DNA of 64,000 bases from Rhodanobacteraceae bacterium (GCA_003142815.1 PLNP01000044.1:184434-248433), one strand, 5' to 3'; shown: positions 19,627 to 29,988, counted from the first letter of the stretch. The notes: generated by a model from the letters alone, not told the origin. Translations and numbers: made by a program.

Positions 19627-20295
19627 ATGACGTTAGCGAACGCAAAACCATGCGGCCCGGGCCGCCCGAAGGATCTCGAAAAACGCGCGGCCATCCTCGA
19701 TGCCGCCAAGCGCCTGTTTCCGAATTCTGGTTTCGAAGGCACCAGCATGGATGCGATCGCGGCCGAGGCTGGCGTGTCCAAGCTGACCGTCTACAGCCAC
19801 TTCACCGACAAGGAAACGTTATTCTTCGCCGCGATCCGCGCGCGCTGCGAGGAGCAGATGCCCGCGAAGCTGTTCGATGTCGATATCCGTGGCCCGGTGC
19901 GGCGCCAGCTCGACGCGATCGCGCACGCGTTCTTCTCGTTGGTGATGGCGCCGGAGTCGGTCGCCTTGCACCGGCTCCTCACCTCGGGTGCCGGCACCTC
20001 GCCCAAGCTCGTGCAGCTGTTCTGGGATGCAGGTCCCAAGCGCGTGCAAAGCGGCTTGCAGCAATTCCTGCACAACGAGGTCGATGCGGGTCAGCTCGAT
20101 ATCGCGGATGTTCCGCGCGCGGCTTCACAGTTCTTCGCGTTGCTCAAGGGCGAATTCCATGCGCGACTGCTGTGCGGATGCGCCGAGCCGGTCAGCGATC
20201 GCGACATCGACGCGCATGTGCGCGCGACGGTCGAGTTCTTCCTGCGCGCGTACGCGTCGGGAGCGAGCCGCAGCGTGCCGCCGTTCAAGACCTGA
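19627..20295 (+). CDS. TetR/AcrR family transcriptional regulator
   Basis: GRPKDLEKRAAILDAAKRLFPNSGFEGTSMDAIAAEAGVSKLTVYSHFTDKETLFFAAI. Confidence 0.93.
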   Translation: MTLANAKPCGPGRPKDLEKRAAILDAAKRLFPNSGFEGTSMDAIAAEAGVSKLTVYSHFTDKETLFFAAIRARCEEQMPAKLFDVDIRGPVRRQLDAIAHAFFSLVMAPESVALHRLLTSGAGTSPKLVQLFWDAGPKRVQSGLQQFLHNEVDAGQLDIADVPRAASQFFALLKGEFHARLLCGCAEPVSDRDIDAHVRATVEFFLRAYASGASRSVPPFKT

Positions 20296-20341
20296 TCGCG
20301 AAACTCGCGGTTGAACGGTCGGGGTGCCGCCGGACAATCCG

Positions 20342-20689
20342 TCAGTCCTCAAGATCCTCTGCATGCATGAGCCAGTCGCTCAAGACGCTTTCGTCGGCCG
20401 CGGCGATGTCGATGAAGCGAAAACCGATCCAGGTTTGCCCACGCAGGACGGACGCTTCGCTCCACAATTCGTGCGCGCCGACTTCAATCGGGTGCAGTCG
20501 GCCGTGTGCATCGGGCAGATGGAAGACGAACTGATACAGACCGTCTTCGACGATCGGCGTGTGCGCGATCAGCATCATGCCCCCCATCGACAGGTTGCCG
20601 AGGTGACCGACGAAGTCACCGCCCATCGCGTCGGTCACGCGCAGGTTGGCATCGGGTCGTTTGCGCGCAAGGTGGCGCTTTTCGTTCAT
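20342..20689 (-). CDS. PilZ domain-containing protein
   Basis: RKRPDANLRVTDAMGGDFVGHLGNLSMGGMMLIAHTPI...WIGFRFIDI. Confidence 0.85.
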   Translation of the reverse strand: MNEKRHLARKRPDANLRVTDAMGGDFVGHLGNLSMGGMMLIAHTPIVEDGLYQFVFHLPDAHGRLHPIEVGAHELWSEASVLRGQTWIGFRFIDIAAADESVLSDWLMHAEDLED

Positions 20690-20753
20690 GCCGATGCCTC
20701 CGGACAGGACTGGCGACCGATCGATCGGCCATCGCGGCAGGTATGGCGCCGAT

Positions 20754-22976
20754 TCATGGGGCCGCCTTGGCCGCGCGCGCTGCGTGGGGGTGCAAGGCGT
20801 CGGTGATCGCCTTCCAGGCGCGATCGATCAGCGAGGCATGTTCGGCCACGGCGACCCGCGCCTGGCCGCGCGCCATGTCGCGCGCGAGTTGATCCAGCGT
20901 GCAATCCTCGGTGCGTGCGCCGCGCTGATTGACGAACAGGCAGCGCCCGGTCACGGTCGAAAACCAGGCGAGCTTGCGGCGCACCGACTGGCCTTGCTGG
21001 TTGGTCACGAAATCGAACCAGGTGCCGAACGGTATCTTGCGCAGCCGTCCGAGCATGTCGGCTTCCGCGGCGGTCAACGGCATGGCCGCGTGGGTGGGTG
21101 CCAGCAGCAGCGCGGGCTTCCCCGCGTCTCCGCCGAGGCGGGTCTTGCCTTTGAGCGCGTTGTCGATGCGGCTCAGCTTTTCCGGCGTTATTGCGCGCGT
21201 CTTGCCGGGCCGTGGAAGCAGGTTGTTGAGCACGCCGTGAACGTCGTCGGCGTGCAAGCCGACCTGGCGCAATCCCGCATCCAGATCGTCGCGCAGCGTT
21301 GCATCGCCCGTTTTCGGCGAAGAAGGCTGCGCGGCGAGACGCGAGAGTTTCTCGGCGATCGTGACACGGCGCTTGAACTCGTTGCTGCCTTCGCCCTCGC
21401 GTAGCACGCTCAATGCGAGCGCGTCGGTCCAGGCGTGTTCGAGCAAGGAGCGCACCAGGGGCATCGGAGTGCTGTGCTGAATCACGCGCGCGATCGCCGC
21501 GCGCGCGATGTCGCGGGCGATATCGAGTTTGTCGTGACCCTTGGCGGCGTCGATATGGCGGCGCTCGATGATCTCGGCGCGCCGCGCGAGCAGTTGCATG
21601 TGCCCGCTCAGATCGCCGAGCAGCTTCTCGAATACGCCGACATCGCGGTCGAAATCCACGCCAACGTGGTCGACGACGAGCTGCATCTTCTTGACCAACT
21701 CGGGGTCGGAGTCGGAATCGTCGGTCCAGCGCGCGCCGGTTTCCGCGATGGTGTTCAGCAGTTCACGCGCGGGATGATCGTGGCGCGTGAAGAAGGTCTT
21801 GTCGCCGAGCGCGACGCGCAACACCGGCACGTGCAGCTTGTTCAGCAACGCGCGCGCGCCGCTGCCGTCCTGCACATTCTGGTTGATATAACCGAACAGC
21901 ATGCCGACCAGGTCGACCGTGTCCGAATCTTCCTCGGACAAGCGCAGTGGTCTGCCGAACGGACTCGCTCGCCGCAACTTCACTTGCAACGTGTTCTTGA
22001 AATGCTCGCTGTCGTAGACGCCGGTCGGCTGCAACGCGCCGAGCACGATTTGCAGATCGTCGCCACTCGCGTGGAAAACCTGCGCATCGGAACTATTGCC
22101 GACGTCGCCGTCGAGACGGCGGCGCTCGCTGAGCAGGTTGCGCAATGTCTTGAACAACTGCGGATCGCTGCCGTCGTGATGGCCGCCGGCTGCGGACGAC
22201 TCGGCAGCGCGCTGTGGCTTCGTTGCCGGCGCCTCGACGAAGCCGTCGTGCGGAGCATCGGCACGCCGCTGCCGACTCTGTATCTGCAGGTTGGGCAGGA
22301 TGCGCTGGGTGATCAGGTACGCGTTCAAACTATCGTAGAACGAACTGACCGCGAGCATCGCCGTGCGATCGAACAGGCGGTATGCAAGCACGCGATATTC
22401 GAGATCGAGGTTGAGTCCCTGCAGCGCGTACTGGAATGCCTGCGCGAGTTGTGCAGGGCCCAGCGGCAAGGTTTCGTTGGGCCACGCCGGCGCGGCGCCG
22501 AGGACACCGAGACGCCGCGCCAGTGCGTACAGACTTTGGCTGTTGCGGATCTCCGCCTTGCCGGCGATTTCCCACAGCGCCAGATCTTCGTCCTGCGCTG
22601 CGACATCGACCAGCTCGAGTGCGGTGAGGGCACCCGCGTTGTTGCGCACCGGCGCGGGCGGCGCTTCCTGCTGCGCGCTGCGCACCTCGGCGAGCCGTGA
22701 CTCGGCATGCCGCAGGAACAGCGGTGCGACGCCAGCGCGGCCGAGTTTTATCTGGCGCAGGGCTTCAAAGCACTTCTGTTGATCGGCATTGCTGCCGGAT
22801 CGATCGGCCAGCTTGAAGAGCTCGCGTTCCAATTCATCGAGCGTGCGCTGGATCGCGTCGGCGAAATACGCCACCGATCGCTTCAGCAGTCCAACGAGTA
22901 CGCCGCGCACGCGCACCGGCAAATCCGAGCGGCGCGCCAATGACGCGAGTGCTTCGCTGTGGCTCTCGTGACTCAT
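20754..22976 (-). CDS. DUF1631 family protein
   Basis: 740 aa; VDLVGMLFGYINQNVQDGSGARALLNKLHVPVLRVALGDKTFFTRHDHPARELLNTIAETGARW. Confidence 0.9.
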   Translation of the reverse strand: MSHESHSEALASLARRSDLPVRVRGVLVGLLKRSVAYFADAIQRTLDELERELFKLADRSGSNADQQKCFEALRQIKLGRAGVAPLFLRHAESRLAEVRSAQQEAPPAPVRNNAGALTALELVDVAAQDEDLALWEIAGKAEIRNSQSLYALARRLGVLGAAPAWPNETLPLGPAQLAQAFQYALQGLNLDLEYRVLAYRLFDRTAMLAVSSFYDSLNAYLITQRILPNLQIQSRQRRADAPHDGFVEAPATKPQRAAESSAAGGHHDGSDPQLFKTLRNLLSERRRLDGDVGNSSDAQVFHASGDDLQIVLGALQPTGVYDSEHFKNTLQVKLRRASPFGRPLRLSEEDSDTVDLVGMLFGYINQNVQDGSGARALLNKLHVPVLRVALGDKTFFTRHDHPARELLNTIAETGARWTDDSDSDPELVKKMQLVVDHVGVDFDRDVGVFEKLLGDLSGHMQLLARRAEIIERRHIDAAKGHDKLDIARDIARAAIARVIQHSTPMPLVRSLLEHAWTDALALSVLREGEGSNEFKRRVTIAEKLSRLAAQPSSPKTGDATLRDDLDAGLRQVGLHADDVHGVLNNLLPRPGKTRAITPEKLSRIDNALKGKTRLGGDAGKPALLLAPTHAAMPLTAAEADMLGRLRKIPFGTWFDFVTNQQGQSVRRKLAWFSTVTGRCLFVNQRGARTEDCTLDQLARDMARGQARVAVAEHASLIDRAWKAITDALHPHAARAAKAAP

Positions 22977-23162
22977 GCCTTCGCTCGCTGGCCCGCTGCC
23001 GCGCCTATCGGCGCGGTGGCGATCAGCTGCGCGCGCGTCTCAGGCTCCCCAACCGACCGGCGTTTGCCAAACGGCCAATCGATGCCGATTCTTGCACGTC
23101 GCACCGGACGCGAACAGGGGCGCGCCAGGAGCCCGGTCGACCTGTGTCCGGCAGGCTCCTGT

Positions 23163-23267
23163 TGATCCGGCACTCGAATAGTTTGAGTGCCCTCCCCTGC
23201 GCCAGCGGGGAAGGGCAAGAGTGAGGGATTGATTCGGTCGCTGAATCTGAATTCGTTCCGAATCAAT
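23163..23267. repeat. ~110-bp interspersed repeat, copy B
   Basis: tgatccggcactcgaatagtttgagtgccctcccctgcgccagcggggaagggcaagagtgagggattgattcggtcgctgaatctgaattcgttccgaatcaatc. Confidence 0.75.
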
Positions 23268-25089
23268 CGGGCTGCCAGACAATATCCAGGAAACCCGAAC
23301 GACCCGGCGTGTTGTAGCCGTGGACGAGCTCGTAGTCGCGGTCGGTGAGATTCTCGATGCGCGCGCTGAGACTCCAGGCGTGGTTGAGTTCATAGCGTGC
23401 GCGCAGGTTCACGAGCGTGTAGGCCGGCAGATTGACGTCGCCGTAGTCCGCGCGCGGGCCCACATGGACGATCTCGGTGCCGCCGCTGAAGCGCTCGCCG
23501 AAACGTCGCTCCAGAACGCCGGAGACCTTCTGCTTGGCGCGGCGCAGGAGCACGCTGGCGGTGTCTTCGTTGCGCGGGTCATTCCAGGTATAGGACGCGC
23601 GCGCCGACCATGGGCCCTGGCTGATCTGGTAGCTCAGTTCGGCGCCGTCGATCTTCGCGCGGGCGACGTTTTCGGCCTGATTTTTCGGACCGGCAAAGTC
23701 GATCAGGTCGCGGATGCGCGTCGAATACAGGTTGGCCTTGATGCGCTGATTGGCGCTTGGGGCAAACTCCAGGCCCAGTTCCGAACTGCGGGAGCGCTCC
23801 GGGCGCAGGTTCGGGTTGCCGGCGAAATAGCCGCCGTAGCCGGGTGAGAATTGTTCGTTCAAGGTCGGGCTGCGAAAACCTTGGCCAGTATTTGCATAGA
23901 TGCGCAGCAGGTCGTTGATGCGCCAGCCGAGCGCGAGCGATCCGGTGTTCGCGCCGCCGAATTCGCTGTTGTCGTCGTGGCGAACGGATACTTCGCTATC
24001 GAGCGCACCGAACGTCCCGCGCCAGCCGGCGAACAGCGCGCGATTGTCACGGCTGTCGCGGTACTGCGGCAGGTTGGTCGAGGTGTCACGGGTTTCGCCG
24101 TGGTCGTGGACCAGATCGATGCCGGCGACAACGTGCTGGTTTTCGTCGAGGCGGAACTCGTTCTGCCAGAGCAGGCTGTTGCGCCGGGTCAGGTACAGTG
24201 TGGTGTAGGTGGGCGTGTTGAGGTCTTCGCGAGCGTTGCCGAGCGAGAGGCGATGGCTCCAGTTCGCGCTGAGCTCGCCTTCGAGATTGACGCCCGCGGT
24301 CTGCTCGATGATGTTCGAATAACCCTGGTCGAACTGGACTTGACCCTGGTTGCGAAATAGCGCGGCCGACAGTATCTGGTTGCCGAGCGTGTATGCACCG
24401 CGCGCGGCGAGGTTGGTGTTGCGATAACCGTCGTTGTCGGGGTCGTAAGAGCAGTACGGATCGTTCGGACCGTTGCAGATGCCTGGATTCGTAGCGGAAA
24501 ACCCGCCGACATGGCGCGCGCCGACCTGCACGCTGTAGCCGTTCGCGCCCGCCCAGTGGCCGATGCCGGCGCTGCCGTCGGCGTCGCGATAGCTGCCGTA
24601 GCCGAGCGCGACACGCGGACCTTCGAGCTTGCGCGTGAAGATCTGGATCACGCCGCCAATCGCGTCCGAACCCCAGTAGCTCGCACGCGGCCCGCGCACG
24701 ATCTCGATGCGCTCGACCGCATCCAGCGGCAGCTGCTCGAAGGCGAACGCGCCGGTGTTCGCCGACGCGGCGCGCACGCCGTCGATCAGCACCAGCACCT
24801 GGTTTGTGTTCGTGCCGCGCAGGAACAACGAGGTCTGTTGGCCCGCGCCGCCGGTGCGATACAGATCGATACCGGCTTCGAGACGCAATAAATCGATCAC
24901 ATCGCGCGCGACGCTGGCGTCGATCTCCTGGCGGGTAATCACGCTGACGTCGGCAAGCGTCTGGTCGACCGTTTCGGCGACGCGCGAGGCGGTCACCTGC
25001 ACGGTCGGCTGGATCTGCGCCTCATCGGCGTGCGCGGCGGCGCCTAGCGCGGCGGACACCGCGATGAACAAAACGGAAAAACGGAACAT
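23263..25089 (-). CDS. btuB: TonB-dependent vitamin B12 receptor
   Basis: VTASRVAETVDQTLADVSVITRQEIDASVARDVIDLLRLEAGIDLYRTGGAGQQTSLFLRGTNTNQVLVLIDGVRA; C-terminal aromatic; cobalamin riboswitch upstream. Confidence 0.92.
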   Translation of the reverse strand: MFRFSVLFIAVSAALGAAAHADEAQIQPTVQVTASRVAETVDQTLADVSVITRQEIDASVARDVIDLLRLEAGIDLYRTGGAGQQTSLFLRGTNTNQVLVLIDGVRAASANTGAFAFEQLPLDAVERIEIVRGPRASYWGSDAIGGVIQIFTRKLEGPRVALGYGSYRDADGSAGIGHWAGANGYSVQVGARHVGGFSATNPGICNGPNDPYCSYDPDNDGYRNTNLAARGAYTLGNQILSAALFRNQGQVQFDQGYSNIIEQTAGVNLEGELSANWSHRLSLGNAREDLNTPTYTTLYLTRRNSLLWQNEFRLDENQHVVAGIDLVHDHGETRDTSTNLPQYRDSRDNRALFAGWRGTFGALDSEVSVRHDDNSEFGGANTGSLALGWRINDLLRIYANTGQGFRSPTLNEQFSPGYGGYFAGNPNLRPERSRSSELGLEFAPSANQRIKANLYSTRIRDLIDFAGPKNQAENVARAKIDGAELSYQISQGPWSARASYTWNDPRNEDTASVLLRRAKQKVSGVLERRFGERFSGGTEIVHVGPRADYGDVNLPAYTLVNLRARYELNHAWSLSARIENLTDRDYELVHGYNTPGRSGFLDIVWQPD

Positions 25090-25254
25090 GGCTCAATCCT
25101 CCTGTCGCACACCCGCGGGATCCAGGGTTTCGGAGGATGGACGTGCGCAGGGCGACGGGCGCCTTGCCCGTCCGTTGCCCGCCGCAACGCCTGGAGCTGA
25201 TCGGTCGGTTCGATGTTCGGGCGCTCGTCGAACGCCTCGCAAACACATCAATGA

Positions 25255-25445
25255 CCAAGCCGCAGGCCGGTCTCCGGGCTCACAAGCGATGCATGGTGCA
25301 TCGGCCGGATCGCCTTCCCGCCGCATTCGCGGCAGTGGCGTCTTTGATCCGGTGGGACTTGCTTACCGTTGCGGGGGCAGCGCCGGTGTCGCACCGGCTT
25401 CCCGTTTCACCCTGCACGCCGGACGGCGCGCAGGACACCTGCGGC
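25255..25445 (-). promoter_or_regulatory. Cobalamin riboswitch
   Basis: Minus strand gggaagccggtgcgacaccggcgctgcccccgcaacggtaagcaagtcccacc ... agcccggagaccggcctg (B12-box context), upstream of btuB. Confidence 0.92.
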
Positions 25446-25477
25446 GGTGCGCAGTGTAGTCGTGCGACGGGCCGGGT

Positions 25478-25666
25478 TCAATCGCGGTCGGTGATCGTCG
25501 CGACGCCGACCAGTTCGCCATCGTCGTCGACGCGCAACGTCACCTCGATCGGACGGCAGCAGACCCCGCAGTCCTCGATGTAGCGCTGCGAGCCGGCCGA
25601 GAGGTCGACCGTCGTGGCGAAACTTTCGCCGCAATACGGGCAGTCGAGGGTGATCGGTTCAAGCAT
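25478..25666 (-). CDS. CPXCG-motif cysteine-rich protein
   Basis: MLEPITLDCPYCGESFATTVDLSAGSQRYIEDCGVCCRPIEVTL. Confidence 0.85.
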   Translation of the reverse strand: MLEPITLDCPYCGESFATTVDLSAGSQRYIEDCGVCCRPIEVTLRVDDDGELVGVATITDRD

Positions 25667-25724
25667 GGTGACAACGCCATAGGTGACGCTACAGGATGCG
25701 GCAAGGTGCCTGAACGCCGGTCGC

Positions 25725-26894
25725 TCAGCGTTCGGGCAGGAACAGGCCGATCACATCGTTGAGATAACGGCGACCGAGTTCGGTCGGTACGAGGCGAGTC
25801 GGATCGCGTTCGAGCCAGCCGCGTTCATGCGCAATCTGCAGATTTTCATCGAGCATCGTGGACGGCGCGCCGGTGCGTTCGGTGAACATCGAGCGGGCGA
25901 CGCCGTCGTTGAGGCGCAGTGCGTTCATCATGAACTCGAAGGGCCTGTCGGCGGCGCCGACCTCGGTGACTGCGCCGAATCCATGGTGACGCTCAGCGCG
26001 ATCAAGATAGCTGCGCGGCAGCTTGAGTTTGCTCGTGCGCACGATGCGGCCGTTGGCGGCGTCGCTGATCTTGCCGTGTGCGCCGGCGCCGATGCCGAGG
26101 TAGTCGCCGAACGTCCAATAGTTGAGGTTGTGCACCGAGCGCAGCTTGTCGCGCGCATACGCCGACACCTCGTATTGCGCGTAGCCGGCGTCGGCCAGGC
26201 GCTGCTGACAGGCCTCTTGCATGTCCCACGCGCTGTCCTCATCCGGCAGCGGCGGCGGCTTGGCTGCGAACAGCGTGTTCGGTTCGAGAGTGAGCTGATA
26301 ATGCGAGATGTGCGCGGGCCGCAGGGCGAGCGCGCGCTCGATGTCGGCGAGCGCGCCCGCAAGCGTCTGCTCGGGTAGCGCATACATGAGATCCAGATTG
26401 AAATTCGAATAGCCGGTGTCGCGCGCTTCGCGCATCGCGCGTTCGGCATCGGCGGCGGAATGGATGCGGCCGAGTCGGCGCAGCTTGTCGTCGTCAAAAC
26501 TCTGCACGCCGAAACTCAGTCGCGAAACGCCGGCCTTGAGATAGCCGTCAAAACGGCCATGCTCGACCGTGCCGGGATTGGTTTCCAGCGTGATCTCGAT
26601 ACCGCGAGGTAGCGTGATTCGCGCGGCGATGCCGTCGAGGATTCGCGCAATCGCACCGGGCGCGAACAGGCTTGGCGTGCCGCCGCCGAAGAAGATGCTG
26701 TGCAGCGGGCGCCCCGCCAAGGCATTCGCGTAGTCGCGCAGATCGTGATCGAGATCGGCGAGCAGCGCGTCTACATAGGTATCGACGGGCAGCGCACCGT
26801 TCCGCGCATGCGAATTGAAGTCGCAGTACGGACATTTCTTCACGCACCACGGAATGTGGATATACAACGACAGTGGTGGTGTGATGAGCGACAT
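25725..26894 (-). CDS. hemW: Radical SAM heme chaperone HemW (coproporphyrinogen III oxidase-like)
   Basis: PPLSLYIHIPWCVKKCPYCDFNSH; FGGGTPSLF; GVSRLSFGVQSF. Confidence 0.93.
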   Translation of the reverse strand: MSLITPPLSLYIHIPWCVKKCPYCDFNSHARNGALPVDTYVDALLADLDHDLRDYANALAGRPLHSIFFGGGTPSLFAPGAIARILDGIAARITLPRGIEITLETNPGTVEHGRFDGYLKAGVSRLSFGVQSFDDDKLRRLGRIHSAADAERAMREARDTGYSNFNLDLMYALPEQTLAGALADIERALALRPAHISHYQLTLEPNTLFAAKPPPLPDEDSAWDMQEACQQRLADAGYAQYEVSAYARDKLRSVHNLNYWTFGDYLGIGAGAHGKISDAANGRIVRTSKLKLPRSYLDRAERHHGFGAVTEVGAADRPFEFMMNALRLNDGVARSMFTERTGAPSTMLDENLQIAHERGWLERDPTRLVPTELGRRYLNDVIGLFLPER

Positions 26895-26932
26895 GCGGAG
26901 ATTGTAGGCGGTGGCGACGGCGGGGCGGTTGT

Positions 26933-27023
26933 GTAGGAGCGCTGCAAGCGCGACAGAGAGGTCTCAGCTTATCGTGACGGCACAATCGGGCGGGCGCCAC
27001 GGTCGCGGCTGCGCCGCTCCTAC
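26933..27023. repeat. REPIN-like inverted pair of GTAGGAGCGG REP sequences
   Basis: gtaggagcgctgcaagcgcgac ... gtcgcggctgcgccgctcctac, 22-bp imperfect inverted arms. Confidence 0.8.
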
Positions 27024-27040
27024 CAGAAGCTGGTTCCGGA

Positions 27041-27637
27041 TCAGGTGGCGTGTTCGATCAACTCGCGCAACCGTGCCAACGCCTGACCGCGATGGCTGAC
27101 ACGGTTCTTCGTCGCCGCGTCGAGTTCGGCCGCGCCGCGACCGAGCGCCGGATCGAAGAACACCGGGTCGTAGCCGAAACCCCATTCGCCAAGCGGTGCT
27201 TGGAGAATGCGCCCGCGCCAGCGGCCTTCCGCGATCAGCGGTGCCGGATCATCGGCGGCGCGCAGCAACACGATCGTGCAGTAAAAGTGCGCCGTGCGCC
27301 GCGCGTCGGGTATGTCGCGCAACGCATCCAGCAGCTTCGCGATATTCGCGGCGGCATCGCCGTGACTGCCGGCGTAGCGCGCGGAGTAGAGGCCGGGCGC
27401 GCCATCCAGCGCATCGACGCAAATCCCCGAATCATCGCCGAGCGCGGGCAGGCCGGACATCCGCGCGGCGTGGCGCGCCTTGATCAGCGCGTTCTCGACG
27501 AAGGTCGTACCCGTTTCGTCGGCATCGGCGATGCCCAATGCCGATTGCGCCACGAGTTCGATATCAAGACTGGCGAGAATCTCGCGCATCTCGATGAGCT
27601 TTCCGGCGGTGCTGCTGGCAAGGACGATGCGGGGCAT
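27041..27637 (-). CDS. rdgB: XTP/dITP diphosphatase
   Basis: VLASSTAGKLIEMREIL; GTTFVENALIKARHAARMSGLPALGDDSGICVDALDGAPGLYSARYAG. Confidence 0.95.
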   Translation of the reverse strand: MPRIVLASSTAGKLIEMREILASLDIELVAQSALGIADADETGTTFVENALIKARHAARMSGLPALGDDSGICVDALDGAPGLYSARYAGSHGDAAANIAKLLDALRDIPDARRTAHFYCTIVLLRAADDPAPLIAEGRWRGRILQAPLGEWGFGYDPVFFDPALGRGAAELDAATKNRVSHRGQALARLRELIEHAT

Positions 27638-27639
27638 GG

Positions 27640-27795
27640 GAATCGGGAACGTCGGATCGGGAAATCAGGAAAAAAATATATGCTCGTCGTCCCGGCGAAA
27701 GCCGGGACCCAGGGTCTTGATTGGAACACGATAGGCACTCGGTCCCGGTTTTCGCCGGGACGACGAACCGATGAAGCTTTCGTCAGCCCTCAGCC
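27640..27795. repeat. REP/BIME-like element, copy 2
   Basis: cgtcgtcccggcgaaagccgggacccag ... tcggtcccggttttcgccgggacgacgaaccgatgaagctttcgtcagccctcagcc; matches 5441-5583. Confidence 0.75.
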
Positions 27796-28511
27796 AGCGC
27801 TTCGCGTTGCTTGGCGCAGAGTTCGGTGACGCCCTTGCTCGCGAGCGCGAGCAAGGTATCGAGCTCCTCGCGGCGGAATGCGTGCCCTTCGGCGGTGCCC
27901 TGCACCTCGATGAAGCCGCCGTCATCGTTCATGACGACGTTCATGTCGGTGTCGCAGCCGGAATCCTCGGCGTAATCGAGATCGAGCACCGGTGCACCCT
28001 GGTAGAGGCCGACCGATACCGCGGCGACCGCGCCAACGACCGGATCGCGCTTGATCATGTTGCGCGATTTCAGCCAGCGGACCGCATCGACCAGCGCCAC
28101 ATAGGCGCCGGTGATGGCTGCAGTGCGGGTGCCGCCGTCGGCCTGCAGCACGTCGCAATCGAGCGTGATCGTGCGTTCGCCGAGCGCCTGGCGATCGATG
28201 CAGGCGCGCAGGGCGCGACCGATCAGGCGCTGGATCTCCATCGTGCGTCCGCCCTGGCCGCCGCGTGCGGCCTCGCGCTGGTTGCGTGTGCCGGTCGCTC
28301 GCGGCAGCATGCCGTATTCGGCGGTGACCCAGCCTTCGCCCTTGCCGCGCAGGAACGGCGGTACCTTTTCCTCGATGCTGGCGGTGCACAGCACATGGGT
28401 GTCGCCGAACGCGACCAGCACCGAACCTTCGGCATGGCGTGTGTAATGGCGTTGCAGGGTTACCGGCCGCAGTTGGTCAGCGGCGCGGTCGGAGTGGCGC
28501 GGAGGGCTCAT
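27783..28511 (-). CDS. rph: Ribonuclease PH
   Basis: [78 protein letters not shown]. Confidence 0.96.
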   Translation of the reverse strand: MSPPRHSDRAADQLRPVTLQRHYTRHAEGSVLVAFGDTHVLCTASIEEKVPPFLRGKGEGWVTAEYGMLPRATGTRNQREAARGGQGGRTMEIQRLIGRALRACIDRQALGERTITLDCDVLQADGGTRTAAITGAYVALVDAVRWLKSRNMIKRDPVVGAVAAVSVGLYQGAPVLDLDYAEDSGCDTDMNVVMNDDGGFIEVQGTAEGHAFRREELDTLLALASKGVTELCAKQREALAEG

Positions 28512-28581
28512 GCGAAGGAACGCTTTGGCAAACGGGTCTTGGAGTTTACCATTGCGCCCCCTTCGCTCCCCTGGATAGACG

Positions 28582-29445
28582 ATGCTGCGTAGCATGACCG
28601 CTTTTGCCAGCGCCGAAGCCGACGCCGGCCACGGCACGCTGGCGATCGAGCTGCGCTCGGTCAACCATCGCTATCTCGAAATCGGCCTGCGTCTGCCCGA
28701 GGAACTGCGTTCGCTCGAAGCGATCGTGCGCGAACGCGTTGCGGCGAAGCTGTCGCGCGGCAAGGTCGATCTCGGCCTGCGCTACAAGCCGGCGGTCGCC
28801 GATGCGTCGGCGATCAAGGTCGACGAGGCGCTGCTGACACGCCTCGCCGATACCGCGCAAGCGCTGGCCGCGAAGTTTCCGCAACTGAATGTCGATTTTA
28901 CTTCGCTGCTCGGCTGGCCGGGCGTGATGCTCGACCGCGAGACCGACCAGGAGTCGTTGCGTGAAGCGGCGCTCGCGGTGCTCGACAGTGCGCTGGCGGA
29001 CATGATCGCGACGCGCGGGCGCGAGGGTGAACGCCTCGGCGGTTTCATGCGCGAGCGCCTCGATGGCATTGAACGCATCGTCGCCGAAGTGCGCGCGCAT
29101 CTGCCGGAAGTGCGCGCCGCGTTGCGCGCGCGTTTCGATGCGCGCCTGGCGGAATTGAAGCAGCCGCTCGACCCGGGCCGCGTCGAACAGGAAGTCGTGC
29201 TGCAGGTCCAGCGCATCGACGTCGACGAGGAGCTCGATCGCCTGACCGCGCACGTCGCCGAGGCGCGCCGCATCTTCGGCTTGACCGAAGCGGTCGGCCG
29301 ACGTCTCGATTTCCTGATGCAGGAATTCAATCGCGAGGCGAACACGCTCGGCTCCAAATCCGCCGATCCGCGTACGACGAATGCCGCGGTCGAGTTGAAG
29401 GTGCTGATCGAGCAGATGCGCGAACAAGTGCAAAACCTGGAGTGA
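28582..29445 (+). CDS. yicC: YicC family protein (endoribonuclease YicC-like)
   Basis: [47 protein letters not shown]-terminal [22 protein letters not shown]. Confidence 0.95.
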   Translation: MLRSMTAFASAEADAGHGTLAIELRSVNHRYLEIGLRLPEELRSLEAIVRERVAAKLSRGKVDLGLRYKPAVADASAIKVDEALLTRLADTAQALAAKFPQLNVDFTSLLGWPGVMLDRETDQESLREAALAVLDSALADMIATRGREGERLGGFMRERLDGIERIVAEVRAHLPEVRAALRARFDARLAELKQPLDPGRVEQEVVLQVQRIDVDEELDRLTAHVAEARRIFGLTEAVGRRLDFLMQEFNREANTLGSKSADPRTTNAAVELKVLIEQMREQVQNLE

Positions 29446-29457
29446 TCGCGTCGCACC

Positions 29458-29478
29458 GTGGTGCTATAGTGGCACAAC
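29458..29478. promoter_or_regulatory. Putative TA operator/promoter palindrome
   Basis: gtggtgctatagtggcacaac: GTnGTGCnA...TnGCACnAC symmetry over a tatagt -10-like hexamer, ~25 bp before the antitoxin start. Confidence 0.45.
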
Positions 29479-29501
29479 GTCATAACGTTCAGGCGGCTGC
29501 G

Positions 29502-29735
29502 ATGCAAAATACGACCACTCGCGCAACCATCTATCTCGATTCCGCCATGCACAAGGCGTTGCGGCTCAAGGCGGCCGAAACGCACCGTTCCATCTCCGAG
29601 ATCGTTTCCGATGCCGTGCGCGAGGCGTTGCGCGAAGACGAGGAAGACTTTGCGGCCTTTGAAGAGCGCGCTCACGAAAAGTCGATTACGTATGAAGCCT
29701 TGCTGAAGAAGCTCAAGGCCGATGGCACGCTATGA
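29502..29735 (+). CDS. Ribbon-helix-helix antitoxin
   Basis: MQNTTTRATIYLDSAMHKALRLKAAETHRSISEIVSDAVREALREDEED. Confidence 0.85.
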   Translation: MQNTTTRATIYLDSAMHKALRLKAAETHRSISEIVSDAVREALREDEEDFAAFEERAHEKSITYEALLKKLKADGTL

Positions 29736-29982
29736 CCTGCGTTACCTGACTTCCATCGCCCGGGATTTGCGCGGGTTGCCCAAGGCCGACGTGAGGCGTG
29801 TTCTGGCAAAGGCGGAGAAATTGCGAGACGACCCGTATCCGCGTGGCTCCATAAAACTCGCGGGCCGAGATCGTTATCGCATCCGTCAAGGCGACTATCG
29901 GATTCTCTACGCGGTCGACGATACGCGCGTCCTCGTGGAAATCGTCAAGATCGGCCATCGCAGCGATGTTTATCGCAGCTGA
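29722..29982 (+). CDS. RelE/ParE-family toxin
   Basis: MARYDLRYLTSIARDLRGLPKADVRRVLAKAEKLRDDPYPRGSIKLAGRDRYRIRQGDYRILYAVDDTRVLVEIVKIGHRSDVYR. Confidence 0.9.
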   Translation: MARYDLRYLTSIARDLRGLPKADVRRVLAKAEKLRDDPYPRGSIKLAGRDRYRIRQGDYRILYAVDDTRVLVEIVKIGHRSDVYRS

Positions 29983-29988
29983 GATCGA

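Noticed and set aside
20342-22976. PilZ + DUF1631 pair considered as a novel signalling locus
   Set aside because: Common gene pairing as far as I recall in this group; nothing unusual in the sequence itself.
26933-27795. Closely spaced palindromic repeats considered as a CRISPR array
   Set aside because: Repeat units are unlike each other, irregularly spaced and REP-type; no cas genes anywhere in the window.
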